In this document: piece after piece, positions 8,958-17,702 of the stretch
How the letters are laid out: every line of letters begins with the position of its first letter
Numbering within the stretch: the stretch's first letter is position 1
NCBI GenBank assembly: GCA_910588215.1
Contig: CAJUQJ010000016.1
Coordinates: forward strand, 6,616-70,615
Direction: 5' to 3'
Length of the DNA stretch: 64,000 bases
From: an uncultured Lachnospiraceae bacterium
GTDB taxonomy: Bacteria > Bacillota > Clostridia > Lachnospirales > Lachnospiraceae
Translations under genes and position numbers: made by a program
The notes under the pieces: model-generated
Databases searched by the model: none
Seen by the model: the letters and a program-made list of their open reading frames with translations, nothing else
What the model was told of the DNA's origin: nothing

Positions 8958-10760
8958 CTAGCATCCGCTGCCCGGCGCATAGTCCTGCATGATCATCTGC
9001 ATCCGCTCCCGTCCTTGATACACATCCACTTCCGGATAGTAGATCACATGGATCCGGATATCTGTTGCTTCTCCATATCGCCCCTGATACAGGCGTTCAC
9101 AGGCTTCCTGGCCGAAATGTCCTCTCAGGAAATCATGCCAGACCTCCAGATTGCCGAAATACATCATATCGTATTGCCTGCCACTCTCATCCTCCACACG
9201 ATACTTGCCCACATTGTTGTTCCTGCCCAGAACGCGTCCGCTTAGCAATCTGATGTCCTTCTGCGCAAAGACCGGCTTTGGATTACCGTTACCGAAAGGT
9301 TCCAGCACCGACAACTGCTTTACAAGATCAGCCGTCACATAGGACATGGGCATTGGCACATCAATATGTATCCTCTCTTCCAGATCTGCCTCTGTCAGTC
9401 CGCAGTGCGCATTCAGGTACATACGAAAAGGCTCCACATTAGCTTCCGGCATGGAGACTCCCGCCGCCATCTTATGACCGCCATATTTCGTATAGAGCTC
9501 TTTGCATTCACTCATCTTCTCATACATATGGTACGCTTCGACAGACCGTCCTGATCCCTTGACACCACCCTCGGCCCGTGTCAGCACAAATGTCGGCTTA
9601 TAGTAGCGCTCTCTGATCCGGCCAGCTATGATACCGGCCAGACTCTCATGGCAGTCCGGCAGATAAATGACCAGCACTTTATCATCCTTTAATCCGGTCT
9701 TCTCTATCATTTCCATAGCCGCTTCCGTCCCCTGCAGCGTCATATCCTTGCGGTTATCATTCAGTGCTTTCAGTTCTCCGGCGATCACCGCCGCCTCTGC
9801 AGCGTCCGTTGTCCGAAACAGATGAAGTGCCCTGTCAGCCGTATCCAGTCTCCCCGTAGCATTGAGACAGGGACCCAATACAAACCCGATATGGTACGCC
9901 GACAATTTCTTGTCCCGCAGACCGTTAGCCTCAATCAGTGCCCGCAGGCCGCAATTGGCAGAACATGCGATCTGCCGCAGCCCATAGCGGACAATGATCC
10001 TGTTCTCGTCAATAAGTTCCATCACGTCTCCCACTGTGGCGAAGGCTGCGAATGCCAGAAGTTCCTGCAGAAGTTCTTCTGTCCCCGGGGCAGCTTCTTT
10101 GCCAGACGATGCAAACAATACCTGTAAAAACTTATATGTGACTACGGCGCCGCAAATACCATCGAAAGGATATTTGCACGCTTCCCGCTTGGGATCTATA
10201 ACTGCGTCTGCTTCCGGCAGGCATTCTCTCCGGCTCCCATCCTCCCGTATCTCATAAGGCACCTCGTGATGATCGGTCACGATCACGGTCATCCCCAGCG
10301 ATCTGGCATAGGCGATCTGTTCCTTCGCCGCAATGCCGTTATCACAGGTCACGATCGTATCCGTTCCCGCATCATGCGCCTCCTTGATCAGATGATCGTT
10401 CAAACCGTATCCATCATGGATCCGATGCGGGATCACCGCATCCACCACTGCCCCATAATGCTTCAATCCGGCATACAATATGTATGTGGCACAGATCCCG
10501 TCTATATCATAATCCCCTATGATACGGATATGCCTGCCCTCCTCTGCTTTCCTTCGCAGAATCTTTGCCGCTTTCCCGGCATCCTTCAGCAAGAAAGGAT
10601 CGTGCAGATCGGCTAACGTACCATGCAGGAAACGCTTGATATTGTCTTCCCCCACAATGTCCCTGTTACGAATGATCCTGGCAATGACCGGATCGATATG
10701 AAATTTCTCTGATACCGCATTAAAATCTGCCCGCTTGGCAGATACCATCCATTTCCCCAT
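8958..10760 (-). CDS. recJ: RecJ, single-stranded-DNA-specific 5'-3' exonuclease
   Basis: RecJ degrades 5'-ended single-stranded DNA in recombination and mismatch repair. The 600-residue protein has the DHH-family metal motifs GDYDIDGICATYIL, VIVTDHHEVP and AVIDPKR, followed by a DHHA1 domain with GGHKMAAG and an OB-fold C-terminus. The start MGKWMVSAKRA is chosen because GGAGGG lies 5 bases upstream. A longer in-frame reading of 22 residues covers the inter-gene hairpin and looks non-coding. It follows secDF at about 100 bases and is the last gene of the scfA-scfB-secDF run before the terminator at 8871. Confidence 0.94.
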   Translation of the reverse strand: MGKWMVSAKRADFNAVSEKFHIDPVIARIIRNRDIVGEDNIKRFLHGTLADLHDPFLLKDAGKAAKILRRKAEEGRHIRIIGDYDIDGICATYILYAGLKHYGAVVDAVIPHRIHDGYGLNDHLIKEAHDAGTDTIVTCDNGIAAKEQIAYARSLGMTVIVTDHHEVPYEIREDGSRRECLPEADAVIDPKREACKYPFDGICGAVVTYKFLQVLFASSGKEAAPGTEELLQELLAFAAFATVGDVMELIDENRIIVRYGLRQIACSANCGLRALIEANGLRDKKLSAYHIGFVLGPCLNATGRLDTADRALHLFRTTDAAEAAVIAGELKALNDNRKDMTLQGTEAAMEMIEKTGLKDDKVLVIYLPDCHESLAGIIAGRIRERYYKPTFVLTRAEGGVKGSGRSVEAYHMYEKMSECKELYTKYGGHKMAAGVSMPEANVEPFRMYLNAHCGLTEADLEERIHIDVPMPMSYVTADLVKQLSVLEPFGNGNPKPVFAQKDIRLLSGRVLGRNNNVGKYRVEDESGRQYDMMYFGNLEVWHDFLRGHFGQEACERLYQGRYGEATDIRIHVIYYPEVDVYQGRERMQMIMQDYAPGSGC

Positions 10761-10812
10761 TTTCCCTCCGTTCCGAGGCGTCACTGAACCTAACTGAAAT
10801 ACACACTTACAA

Positions 10813-10841
10813 AGGGCGTCCTGCAAACCGCAGAACGCCCT
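10813..10841 (-). other. Inter-gene hairpin between secDF and recJ
   Basis: AGGGCGT pairs with ACGCCCT and CTGC with GCAG around one mismatch, giving an 11-pair stem with a 5-base loop. It lacks a good T run on the minus strand, so it is more likely an mRNA processing, stabilising or weak attenuating structure than a full terminator. Confidence 0.55.
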
Positions 10842-10861
10842 CTATAGCACAAACGTTTCGT

Positions 10862-13135
10862 TTATTTGGCCGTCTTAGCTGCTTTCTGTCCTACCTTCGT
10901 ACGGAGCACATACCAAAGTGCACCTGTCAGACAGATGGACGAATACGTGCCGCAGATGATACCTGCGATCAACGGTAACGCAAATTCACGAATAGAAGAT
11001 ACCCCGAATACTTCCAACGCCGCCACCATAAAGAAAGTGGTCAGGGAAGTAAATATACTTCTGGACAACGTCTGGGATATACTCCTGTTGACCAGATCCT
11101 GCAATTCTTCCTTGTTCCGCATCTCCTTTAAGTTCTCACGGATACGGTCAAAGATAACGATCGTTGCATTAATGGAATAACCCACGATGGTCAACATACA
11201 TGCAATGAAGGTATTGCCAACTGAAATCTTGACGATCGCATAGAAGGCAAGCACCACCAATACATCATGTACCAATGCCGCAACGGCGCTGGCGCCGAAA
11301 CGGATATCCTTAAACCGGAACCAGATGTAGAGAAGCATCAGGATCGTCGCCACAACGATCGCCTTTACCGCCCCTGTCTGCATCTCGGAACTGATCGTGG
11401 CACTGATGGTCTCTGCCGTGATACTGTCCTCCGCCACGCCAAAGTTATTCACCATAACATCCGCAAATTCTTTACGTTCTTCTACATTTAAAGTCCTGGT
11501 CTTGATGATCACCTGATTGGAACCCGCAACCTTCGTGGTCTGCACGTTGCCGTCCCCCGTGATCTCCTCGATCAAAGGTACAATCTGTGCATCTATCTGT
11601 TCAATACTCATATCTTCATTCAGTGTCATCGTCGTGGAGGTACCGCCCACGAAGTCAAGACTGTAATTCAGCGGCATACCCATTCCGGACTGATTGATTC
11701 CCATCACCACGAAACCGATCAGGATCGCAGCAATAGAAATGCCGAAAAATGCTTTTCTCTTTGACAGGAAATTGATGGTCTTCTTTTCTTTGCCCACACC
11801 GTACGCCTTCTCACTCTGGACACCCAGTGCATACAGCACATTGATCAGGAATTTCGTTACAAAGAGTGCCGTGAACATGGATAAGACGATACCCAGCATC
11901 AAAGTGATCGAGAAGCCTTTGATCGTGCCGCTTCCCATCAGATACAGTACGATAGCCGCGATAAAAGTCGTGATATTACCGTCCAGAATCGCCGACAATG
12001 CTTTGCTGAAGCCAATCTTGATCGAAGACTGTACCGTCTTGCCGGTAGCCAGCTCTTCTCTGATCCTGGCAAAAATGATCACGTTGGCATCCACTGCCAT
12101 ACCGACTGACAGGATGATACCCGCGATACCGGGCAGTGTCAATGTTGCTTCAAACGCATATAACAGAATCACCATCAGTTCCGTATACAGACAAAGTGCC
12201 AAAGATGCTGCCAAACCTGATATATAGTAAACGGCGATCATAAAGACGATCACCAGTGCAAGGCCGACTCCGGCAGCGATCAGGCTGGTGTGGATCGCTT
12301 CCGAACCGAGCTGGGCACCGACTACGTTTGATCTAAGTTCTTCCAGTTCCAGTTTCAGGCCACCGATACGAATCGTGGATGCCAGCTGCTCCGCTTCCGC
12401 CGGCGTACTCTGTCCAGTGATCACCGCATTACCGTCTGTGATCACCGCCTCCACGCCGGGTACGCTGACAAATTCATCATCATAATAGATCGCGATCGTC
12501 TCGCCATTGTCATAAGCCTTCTGCGTCGCCTCGGCAAAGGCCTGCTTTCCTGCCTCATTAAGTGTTAACGCTACCACATTCTGGGAATTGCCCATGGAAT
12601 CCTGCTGCGCTCTCGCCTGTGCGCTGTCCACTTCCGTACCGGTCAGAACGATGGAACCGTCTTCTAACATTTCGTCGATCGTCTTATTGAGCATGTACTG
12701 TGGAACCATATTACCTGCCGCGTCCACACCGTAAGTGCTGACATAGTTCTGATTTCCTTCACTGTCCGTCTGAGCGATAAAATACAGGCTTCCCGGTTTG
12801 CCAAGTTCTTCCAGGATCGCATTGGCATCCGACACACCCGGGATCTCAATATTGATGCGGTCAGCACCTTCCTGATATACCTGTGCCTCCGTGCTGTAAT
12901 TCTGTACACGCTGCTGCAGCTTGTAGATCGTATCGTTCATGTCCTCGGCATCGGGGTTCTCATCCCCTACAACTTGATATGTGATGCTGACACCACCTGC
13001 CAGATCCAATCCAAGTTTAATACTTGACGCCGAACCGGACTTGTCCGACCCCACCCCGAAAACTGCCGTGTAACCGAGCAGTCCGAGTATCAGGACAAAT
13101 ACGATCAGACTGATCATCGCTTTACTCTTTTTCAT
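10862..13135 (-). CDS. secDF: SecDF, fused SecD and SecF protein-export subunits
   Basis: SecD and SecF use the proton gradient to help pull proteins through SecYEG. Here they are one 757-residue chain. An N-terminal membrane segment is followed by LGLDLAGGVS, a large extracytoplasmic domain, five membrane segments (SecD half, to about residue 445), and then a second N-terminal segment, LDFVGGTSTTMTL and five more segments (SecF half). Fusion of the two is common in Bacillota. Its ATG overlaps the scfB stop as ATGA, with AAGGAG inside the scfB 3' end, so translation of the two is probably coupled. That places a secretion motor in the same operon as the SCIFF peptide system. Confidence 0.96.
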   Translation of the reverse strand: MKKSKAMISLIVFVLILGLLGYTAVFGVGSDKSGSASSIKLGLDLAGGVSITYQVVGDENPDAEDMNDTIYKLQQRVQNYSTEAQVYQEGADRINIEIPGVSDANAILEELGKPGSLYFIAQTDSEGNQNYVSTYGVDAAGNMVPQYMLNKTIDEMLEDGSIVLTGTEVDSAQARAQQDSMGNSQNVVALTLNEAGKQAFAEATQKAYDNGETIAIYYDDEFVSVPGVEAVITDGNAVITGQSTPAEAEQLASTIRIGGLKLELEELRSNVVGAQLGSEAIHTSLIAAGVGLALVIVFMIAVYYISGLAASLALCLYTELMVILLYAFEATLTLPGIAGIILSVGMAVDANVIIFARIREELATGKTVQSSIKIGFSKALSAILDGNITTFIAAIVLYLMGSGTIKGFSITLMLGIVLSMFTALFVTKFLINVLYALGVQSEKAYGVGKEKKTINFLSKRKAFFGISIAAILIGFVVMGINQSGMGMPLNYSLDFVGGTSTTMTLNEDMSIEQIDAQIVPLIEEITGDGNVQTTKVAGSNQVIIKTRTLNVEERKEFADVMVNNFGVAEDSITAETISATISSEMQTGAVKAIVVATILMLLYIWFRFKDIRFGASAVAALVHDVLVVLAFYAIVKISVGNTFIACMLTIVGYSINATIVIFDRIRENLKEMRNKEELQDLVNRSISQTLSRSIFTSLTTFFMVAALEVFGVSSIREFALPLIAGIICGTYSSICLTGALWYVLRTKVGQKAAKTAK

Positions 13136-14547
13136 AATGCTTTCTCCTTTTCCTCATCGGCTAGCGCCGCTTTTATCATGATCGCGCATTCCACACGCTT
13201 CCTTTGCAGCTCACAGCCAAGGTCGTATGCCCCGTTTATACTGCCGCTGAAATTATATGCGTTGGCTGCACATCCGCCGCTGCAGTAGAATTTCGCGAAA
13301 CAGTCCCTGCATTTCTCCTTCGCATACACATTGCAGGTCTTAAAAGTGTCTCGGATATCTGTACGGACGATCCCTGTATCCACGTTCCCCATCAGGAATT
13401 GCTCCTGTCCCACAAACTGATGACAGGGGTATAAATCTCCCCAGGGCGTGACCGCCAGATACTCTGTTCCCGACCCACAGCCGGACAGCCGCTTGGCCAC
13501 ACACGGGCCACCTTCTAAATCTATCATAAAATGAAAGAAATTGAAACCTTTTCCTTCTTTTTTTCTACGGATATATTCCAGGGCAAGCTTGTCATACTCG
13601 GAAAGGATCACCGGAAGGTCTTCTTCCCGCAATGCGTACTCTTCCGTATCTGCCGCTACGACAGGCTCCACGGAGATCTGCTCGAATCCCTCATCCGCCA
13701 GATGCTTGACATCCTCTGCGAAATCCAGATTGTTCCGCGTAAAAGTACCCCTGACATAATAATTCATCTGCTTCCTGCTCTCCGCCACCTTCTTGTACTT
13801 AGGGACCACCTCATCATAACTCCCCTGTCCGCCCCTGTGAGGACGCATCAGATCATGGATCTTTTGCCTGCCATCGATGCTCAAAACGATATTCGCCATC
13901 TCTTTGTTGGCAAATTCCAGGATCTCATCATTCAGAAGCACACCGTTGGTCGTCAAGGTAAACCGGAATTTCTTATGATGTGGTTCCTCCAAACTCCTGC
14001 CATATGCCACCAGGTCTTTCACCACCTGCCAGTTCAGGAGCGGTTCTCCCCCAAAAAAGTCCACTTCAAGATTGACCCGATTCCCGGAAGACGCCACCAG
14101 AAAATCAAGTGCTTTCTTGCCTACTTCAAAACTCATCAGCGCTTTTCTTCCGTGGTACTCGCCCTCTTCCGCAAAACAATACTTACAAGCCAGATTGCAG
14201 TCATGGGCAATATGCAGACAAAGCGCCTTCACCACCGTCTCTCTGTTCTTAAACTCGCCAATGTATCGTTCATAGATATCCTCAGTATACAGCATCCCTG
14301 CCTCTTTCAACTCCAGGATCTCTTCTATCACTTCCCGCAGTGTGGAAGCCTCCGCCGTCTCACCGGCACATATGTCCAGTCTTTCTGTCACATAAGCCGT
14401 CAGCTCCTCTATGCCTTGCGCATTCTGTGCAAGCGCTTCTTCCACAAACGGTACGGCACGATATGTCATCTCATCCACCACGTGCACACACCCGCTGTTG
14501 ACATCCAGCACGATGTTATATCCATTGCTCACATATTGATGTATCAC
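13132..14547 (-). CDS. scfB: ScfB, radical SAM/SPASM thioether maturase of the SCIFF peptide
   Basis: This is the SCIFF maturase, which installs a thioether cross-link between a Cys and a Thr of the SCIFF peptide. I start it at a GTG (14547-14545), because AGGAGA lies 7 bases upstream and the resulting N-terminus IHQYVSNGYNIVLDVNSG matches the family. An upstream ATG (17 codons further) would begin inside a hairpin. The 471-residue chain has a RiPP recognition-like N-terminus, the radical SAM motif CNLACKYC (Cys117, 121 and 124) and a SPASM C-terminus with Cys clusters GCGSG, CHQF and CRDCFAKFYCSGGC. The substrate scfA is directly upstream. Confidence 0.95.
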   Translation of the reverse strand: MIHQYVSNGYNIVLDVNSGCVHVVDEMTYRAVPFVEEALAQNAQGIEELTAYVTERLDICAGETAEASTLREVIEEILELKEAGMLYTEDIYERYIGEFKNRETVVKALCLHIAHDCNLACKYCFAEEGEYHGRKALMSFEVGKKALDFLVASSGNRVNLEVDFFGGEPLLNWQVVKDLVAYGRSLEEPHHKKFRFTLTTNGVLLNDEILEFANKEMANIVLSIDGRQKIHDLMRPHRGGQGSYDEVVPKYKKVAESRKQMNYYVRGTFTRNNLDFAEDVKHLADEGFEQISVEPVVAADTEEYALREEDLPVILSEYDKLALEYIRRKKEGKGFNFFHFMIDLEGGPCVAKRLSGCGSGTEYLAVTPWGDLYPCHQFVGQEQFLMGNVDTGIVRTDIRDTFKTCNVYAKEKCRDCFAKFYCSGGCAANAYNFSGSINGAYDLGCELQRKRVECAIMIKAALADEEKEKAL

Positions 14548-14582
14548 GTTATTTCTCCTATATAGTATTTCCTTACGCATAA

Positions 14583-14609
14583 TAAGCAGCGATCGCAAAT
14601 CGCTGCTTA
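14583..14609 (-). other. Attenuator-like hairpin between scfA and scfB
   Basis: TAAGCAGCGAT pairs perfectly with ATCGCTGCTTA (11 pairs, 5-base loop). It sits after the scfA stop and before the GTG start of scfB, with no long T run. It probably raises the ratio of precursor peptide to enzyme, either by partial termination or by protecting the scfA 3' end. Confidence 0.65.
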
Positions 14610-14656
14610 CATTTCCTAGCCTTTAACAGTTCCATACTGTAAACCGCGGCGGCTGA

Positions 14657-14800
14657 CTATCTGGCCTTCTCACAGCTCTGATTACCTACGGTACAGGATG
14701 TCTTACAAGCCGACTGACAGGATGTCTGGCATTCACCGCAGCCGCCTTTCTTCATGGATTCTTTTAAATCTCTCGTTGTCAAAGTTTTAATATGTTTCAT
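14657..14800 (-). CDS. scfA: ScfA, SCIFF ('six cysteines in forty-five') precursor peptide
   Basis: This 47-residue peptide starts MKHIKTLTTRDLKESMKKGG, the near-invariant SCIFF leader. Six cysteines follow, at residues 21, 24, 28, 32, 36 and 43, with CQTSC, CKTSC and GNQSC spacing. SCIFF peptides are ribosomally made and modified in almost all Clostridia; their final function is not established. A perfect AAGGAGG lies 7 bases before the ATG, so strong translation is expected. A longer in-frame reading of 21 residues upstream is leader RNA, not protein. ScfB follows immediately. Confidence 0.97.
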   Translation of the reverse strand: MKHIKTLTTRDLKESMKKGGCGECQTSCQSACKTSCTVGNQSCEKAR

Positions 14801-14853
14801 ATGTTTCCTCCTTATGTCCATTCCGAATGAGACTTGATCCCATAACTTTATGT

Positions 14854-14882
14854 AGTATATCATATTTTCTACCGCCGGGAAA
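14854..14882 (-). promoter_or_regulatory. Candidate extended -10 promoter for scfA
   Basis: On the minus strand, TATACT (14859-14854) is preceded by TG with one base between, an extended -10 form. A poor -35 (TTTCCC, 14882-14877) lies 17 bases upstream. Transcription would start about 45 bases before the scfA ATG. Confidence 0.5.
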
Positions 14883-14905
14883 GCATTTTTATAAAAAAAT
14901 TTCCG

Positions 14906-15280
14906 TCAGCTGATCATTCCTCCCAGCATACCGCTGCCTGCGCACAGAATAAATACCGTCAGCATGTTTCCTGCCACATCCTGCGGTCCTCTGTTGACGA
15001 TCAGGGACACTGCCACCAGGATCACATAATAAGCGATCCCCATCGCCAATCCCCACAGAAACTTTTTCCTGCCGGCGCGCTTACCGGACAGCATGCCGAT
15101 CAAAAACGTGACCGCGATATAAATACCGATGATACATATGGACACTATTTTTTCGGAAAGTCCAAATCTGTACAGCATAAACGCCAATAACAGCAATAGT
15201 CCCGCCGTCAGTATATATGCCGCCAACATACATTTTGTCACAAAGACCGCTTTCTGCGTATAAAATTCCTTTTTCCCCAT
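14906..15280 (-). CDS. TIGR04086-type small integral membrane protein
   Basis: The 124-residue protein has four membrane segments (about residues 15-37, 43-62, 72-92 and 103-122) with short basic loops and a GMLGGMIS C-terminus. Its length, topology and place directly before the SCIFF gene pair match the TIGR04086 membrane family, whose members sit between yajC or tgt and scfA in Clostridia. Function is unknown. The start at MGKKEFY is chosen for the GGAGGG 5 bases upstream. Here no yajC or tgt follows on the upstream side; a repeat-rich region does instead, so the neighbourhood has been rearranged. Confidence 0.7.
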   Translation of the reverse strand: MGKKEFYTQKAVFVTKCMLAAYILTAGLLLLLAFMLYRFGLSEKIVSICIIGIYIAVTFLIGMLSGKRAGRKKFLWGLAMGIAYYVILVAVSLIVNRGPQDVAGNMLTVFILCAGSGMLGGMIS

Positions 15281-15400
15281 ATTCCCTCCATTTCTCCTGT
15301 TAAAGACCTGCCTCCGCTCCCGCACGCGAACTGTGTTACTAAACACCCATATCCTACATTATGATACCACCAGGAATAGAAGCGAGTGTTTAGTAAACTA

Positions 15401-15590
15401 TAATATAGTAACAATTCAGCCCTCAACATTCATAAAAGCGTCTGCCGCACATCCGGCGCCGCTTTGCGGCTCATCTTTTATTTCACCTGAGGCGCTCCGC
15501 TCAAGAAATGATTCTCAGTCAGTGCTTTGTTTGCAAGCACCCATGCACAGACCGCGAATTAATTCTCGGCTGAACTGTTACTAATATATA
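15401..15590. repeat. Possible non-coding element with inverted terminal repeats
   Basis: The left end TAGTAACAATTCAGCC (15406-15421) and the right end GGCTGAACTGTTACTA (15568-15583) are inverted copies differing at one base, with AT-rich flanks beyond each. About 145 bases lie between, with no long open frame. A third copy of the same word (GTAACAGTTCAGCC) sits at 33118-33131 after an XRE gene. Confidence 0.6.
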
Positions 15591-15605
15591 TTCCAACCAT
15601 TGGAA
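15591..15605. promoter_or_regulatory. Perfect short palindrome upstream of the CNNM-like gene
   Basis: TTCCAA and TTGGAA flank CCA exactly, 4 bases before TTGACA (15610-15615). It could be an operator, but nothing in the window identifies a regulator for it. Confidence 0.35.
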
Positions 15606-15626
15606 AAACTTGACACATTGTTGGTT

Positions 15627-15734
15627 TTCATAGTAAACTTACTTCATGCATTACCTGCCGCTTGGTGAGCCGCATGGCATAATCAAATACCCCGCTGCAG
15701 GCAGCCACTTGGCTCGTTGCTCACAGGAATAAAT
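15627..15734. repeat. Two-module dispersed repeat (modules A and B)
   Basis: Module A (15627-15679) shares TTTCATAGTAAACT, CCTGCCG and GCCGCATGGC, in order and at similar spacing, with 8557-8612. Module B (15679-15734) matches 22715-22768, including the 20-base core GCAGCCACTTGGCTCGTTGC. The two modules are joined only here. Confidence 0.7.
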
Positions 15735-15762
15735 TACATAGTATAAGGAGTGAATATTTCAA

Positions 15763-17055
15763 TTGGATACCACAGGTGTCATACAACTCGTATCATTACT
15801 GATTCTGGTGTTGTTATCAGCATTTTTCTCTTCTGCCGAGACATCATTCTCGACAGTCAACCGAGTACGCCTCCGTACTCTAGCCAGCGAAGACCACAAA
15901 GGAGCCATAAGGGTTCTTGGCATATTGGATCAATACGGCAAGATGCTAAGCGCGATCCTGATCGGCAATAATATCGTCAATCTGTCCGCTTCTTCCGTTG
16001 CCACGACCTTTGCCATCAGAACATGGGGCAGTCACGCCGTCGGTATCGTGACCGGTGTCCTCACCTTTGTCATACTGATGTTTGGTGAGATCGTACCCAA
16101 GACCTGGGCCATGCAGAGGGCCGAACAGATCGCCCTGCTCTATAGCGGTATCATACGTCTGCTCATGACGGCTCTGACGCCCGTCATCTATGTCGTAGAC
16201 CTGATCTCCAACTGGATCCTTCGCTTTATGCATATCAGTTCGGACGGGAACAACTTCAGCATTACCGAGAAGGAACTAAAGACCTACGTAGATGTAAGCC
16301 ACGAGGGTGGTGTGATCGAAACGGAAGAGCGGGAGCTGATCTACAACGTATTTGATTTCGGCGATACCGTAGCCAAGGATATCATGATCCCCCGGATCCA
16401 GATGACAACCGTACCCATCGAGGCGACTTATCCGGAACTGCTCTCCACTTTCCAGGCTTCCATGTTTACCAGGATCCCTGTCTATGAAGGAGACCCGGAT
16501 CACATCGTCGGCGTAGTCAATATCAAGGATTTCATTCTGGTGAAAGACCCGGAGAAATTCCAGATCAAGAAAATACTGCGTGATGCATACTATACATACG
16601 AATATAAGAGCGTGTCAGATCTGTTGATGGAGATCAGGGAGAAATCACTCAGCATCGCTTTTGTCCTCAGTGAATACGGCACTACAGTCGGCATGATCAC
16701 CATGGAAGATATGATCGAGGAATTGGTGGGTGAGATTCGTGATGAGTACGATGCGGACGAAGAAGAATTGATCCAGCAGCTTTCTGACGAACAGTATCTG
16801 GTGGTGGGCAGCATGAAGATCCACGATATCAACGATGCCCTGGATATCGAACTGGACTCTGAAGATTATGATTCGGTAGGCGGTCTGATCATCGAGAAAC
16901 TGGAGCGCCTGCCTCAGGATAAAGAAACCATCGTTCTGGAGAACGGCATTACCCTGCAGGCAGACGGCATTAAGGATAACCGTATCCTGAAAGTATTGAT
17001 CACTCTTCCTGTTCCGGACGACGAAGATACGGAAGAATCTCCTGAGGAGTCCTGA
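15763..17055 (+). CDS. CNNM/CorC-type membrane protein (hemolysin family), DUF21-CBS-CorC_HlyC
   Basis: The 430-residue protein has the layout of the HlyC/CorC or CNNM family: a DUF21 domain with about four membrane segments (residues 5-165), a CBS pair (about 205-330, with IMIPRIQM and TRIPVYEGDPDHIVGVV) and a C-terminal CorC_HlyC domain (about 345-415). Relatives are linked to Mg2+ or Co2+ efflux and Mg2+ homeostasis; ion specificity cannot be read here. It starts at a TTG (15763) with AAGGAG 12 bases upstream, a rather long gap. It is one of only two plus-strand genes. Its 3' end overlaps the tail of the convergent HAD gene by 56 bases. Confidence 0.88.
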   Translation: MDTTGVIQLVSLLILVLLSAFFSSAETSFSTVNRVRLRTLASEDHKGAIRVLGILDQYGKMLSAILIGNNIVNLSASSVATTFAIRTWGSHAVGIVTGVLTFVILMFGEIVPKTWAMQRAEQIALLYSGIIRLLMTALTPVIYVVDLISNWILRFMHISSDGNNFSITEKELKTYVDVSHEGGVIETEERELIYNVFDFGDTVAKDIMIPRIQMTTVPIEATYPELLSTFQASMFTRIPVYEGDPDHIVGVVNIKDFILVKDPEKFQIKKILRDAYYTYEYKSVSDLLMEIREKSLSIAFVLSEYGTTVGMITMEDMIEELVGEIRDEYDADEEELIQQLSDEQYLVVGSMKIHDINDALDIELDSEDYDSVGGLIIEKLERLPQDKETIVLENGITLQADGIKDNRILKVLITLPVPDDEDTEESPEES

Positions 17056-17695
17056 TCATATGGATCTCCTCAGCACCTGCCGCAAGCAGTTCCTCTTCCG
17101 TCCGAAATCCCCACATCACACTGATGCAGGGCATGGGAACATTAGCGGCAGTCTGCAGATCGACCTCTGAATCTCCCACATATACGGCATGTACAGCATC
17201 TGCATTTAATTCGGCCAGCGCCTGATAGACCATATCGGGCGCCGGCTTTTTCTCTACCCCGGGATGTTCTCCTATGGCAGCCTGCACCCAAGCCGCAAAA
17301 TATTTCCTATAAAGCTGTTTCACGGCTCCATCGGGCTTGTTGGATACGATGGCCATCCGATAGCCTTCCCCGTGCAGCTGCTCCAGCATCTTAAGAACTC
17401 CCTCATAAGGCCCGGTCTTCTCTTCACAATGCTCCTGATAATGCTGCCTGAACGCATTCAGGATCTCGTCATAGGCGGCGTTCTCCCTTCCCAGCGGGAT
17501 GGCACGCTCGATCAATCTCGCTGCACCGTTCCCCACAAAGGTCCTTATCTCCTCGATCGTATGCTCCGGCAGCCGAAACTGCCGCATCGCATGGTTGACA
17601 CTGTCGGTCAGATCCTCCAATGTATTGAGGAGCGTACCGTCCAGATCAAAGACTATAGTATCTATCACATTCTTCTCATCTATCTTATCTGTCAT
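17000..17695 (-). CDS. HAD-superfamily phosphatase, phosphoglycolate phosphatase-like
   Basis: The 231-residue protein carries the haloacid dehalogenase nucleophile motif FDLDGTLLNT (Asp17 and Asp19), a helical cap domain starting NHAMRQFRLPEHT, motif II in AIVSNKPDG, the motif III Lys in EKKPAPD and motif IV in YVGDSEVD. The order and cap type match Gph/PpaX-like phosphatases acting on small phosphate esters; the true substrate is uncertain. The start at MTDKIDEK is the first ATG after the SseB-like gene, 7 bases from its stop, so the two are probably co-transcribed. The last 18 codons overlap the convergent CNNM gene. Confidence 0.85.
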   Translation of the reverse strand: MTDKIDEKNVIDTIVFDLDGTLLNTLEDLTDSVNHAMRQFRLPEHTIEEIRTFVGNGAARLIERAIPLGRENAAYDEILNAFRQHYQEHCEEKTGPYEGVLKMLEQLHGEGYRMAIVSNKPDGAVKQLYRKYFAAWVQAAIGEHPGVEKKPAPDMVYQALAELNADAVHAVYVGDSEVDLQTAANVPMPCISVMWGFRTEEELLAAGAEEIHMIRTPQEILPYLRRPEQEE

Positions 17696-17702
17696 ATCTG
17701 TC

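Larger units (their letters stand above)
15281..15762. other. Repeat-rich intergenic region before the CNNM-like gene
   Basis: These 482 bases hold no supportable gene. They contain a possible small element with inverted ends (15401-15590), the palindrome TTCCAACCATTGGAA (15591-15605), a TTGACA hexamer (15610-15615) and a two-part repeat (15627-15734) with relatives at 8557-8612 and 22715-22768. The plus-strand promoter of the next gene probably lies here, but I find no convincing -10 with the TTGACA. Confidence 0.65.

Noticed and set aside
8795..8992. A 65-codon plus-strand open frame between murE and recJ
   Set aside because: It runs through a strong terminator hairpin and has no ribosome site or family resemblance.
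15281..15762. Insertion sequence remnant
   Set aside because: Inverted ends exist but no transposase fragment or clear target duplication can be seen, so only a small non-coding repeat is called.
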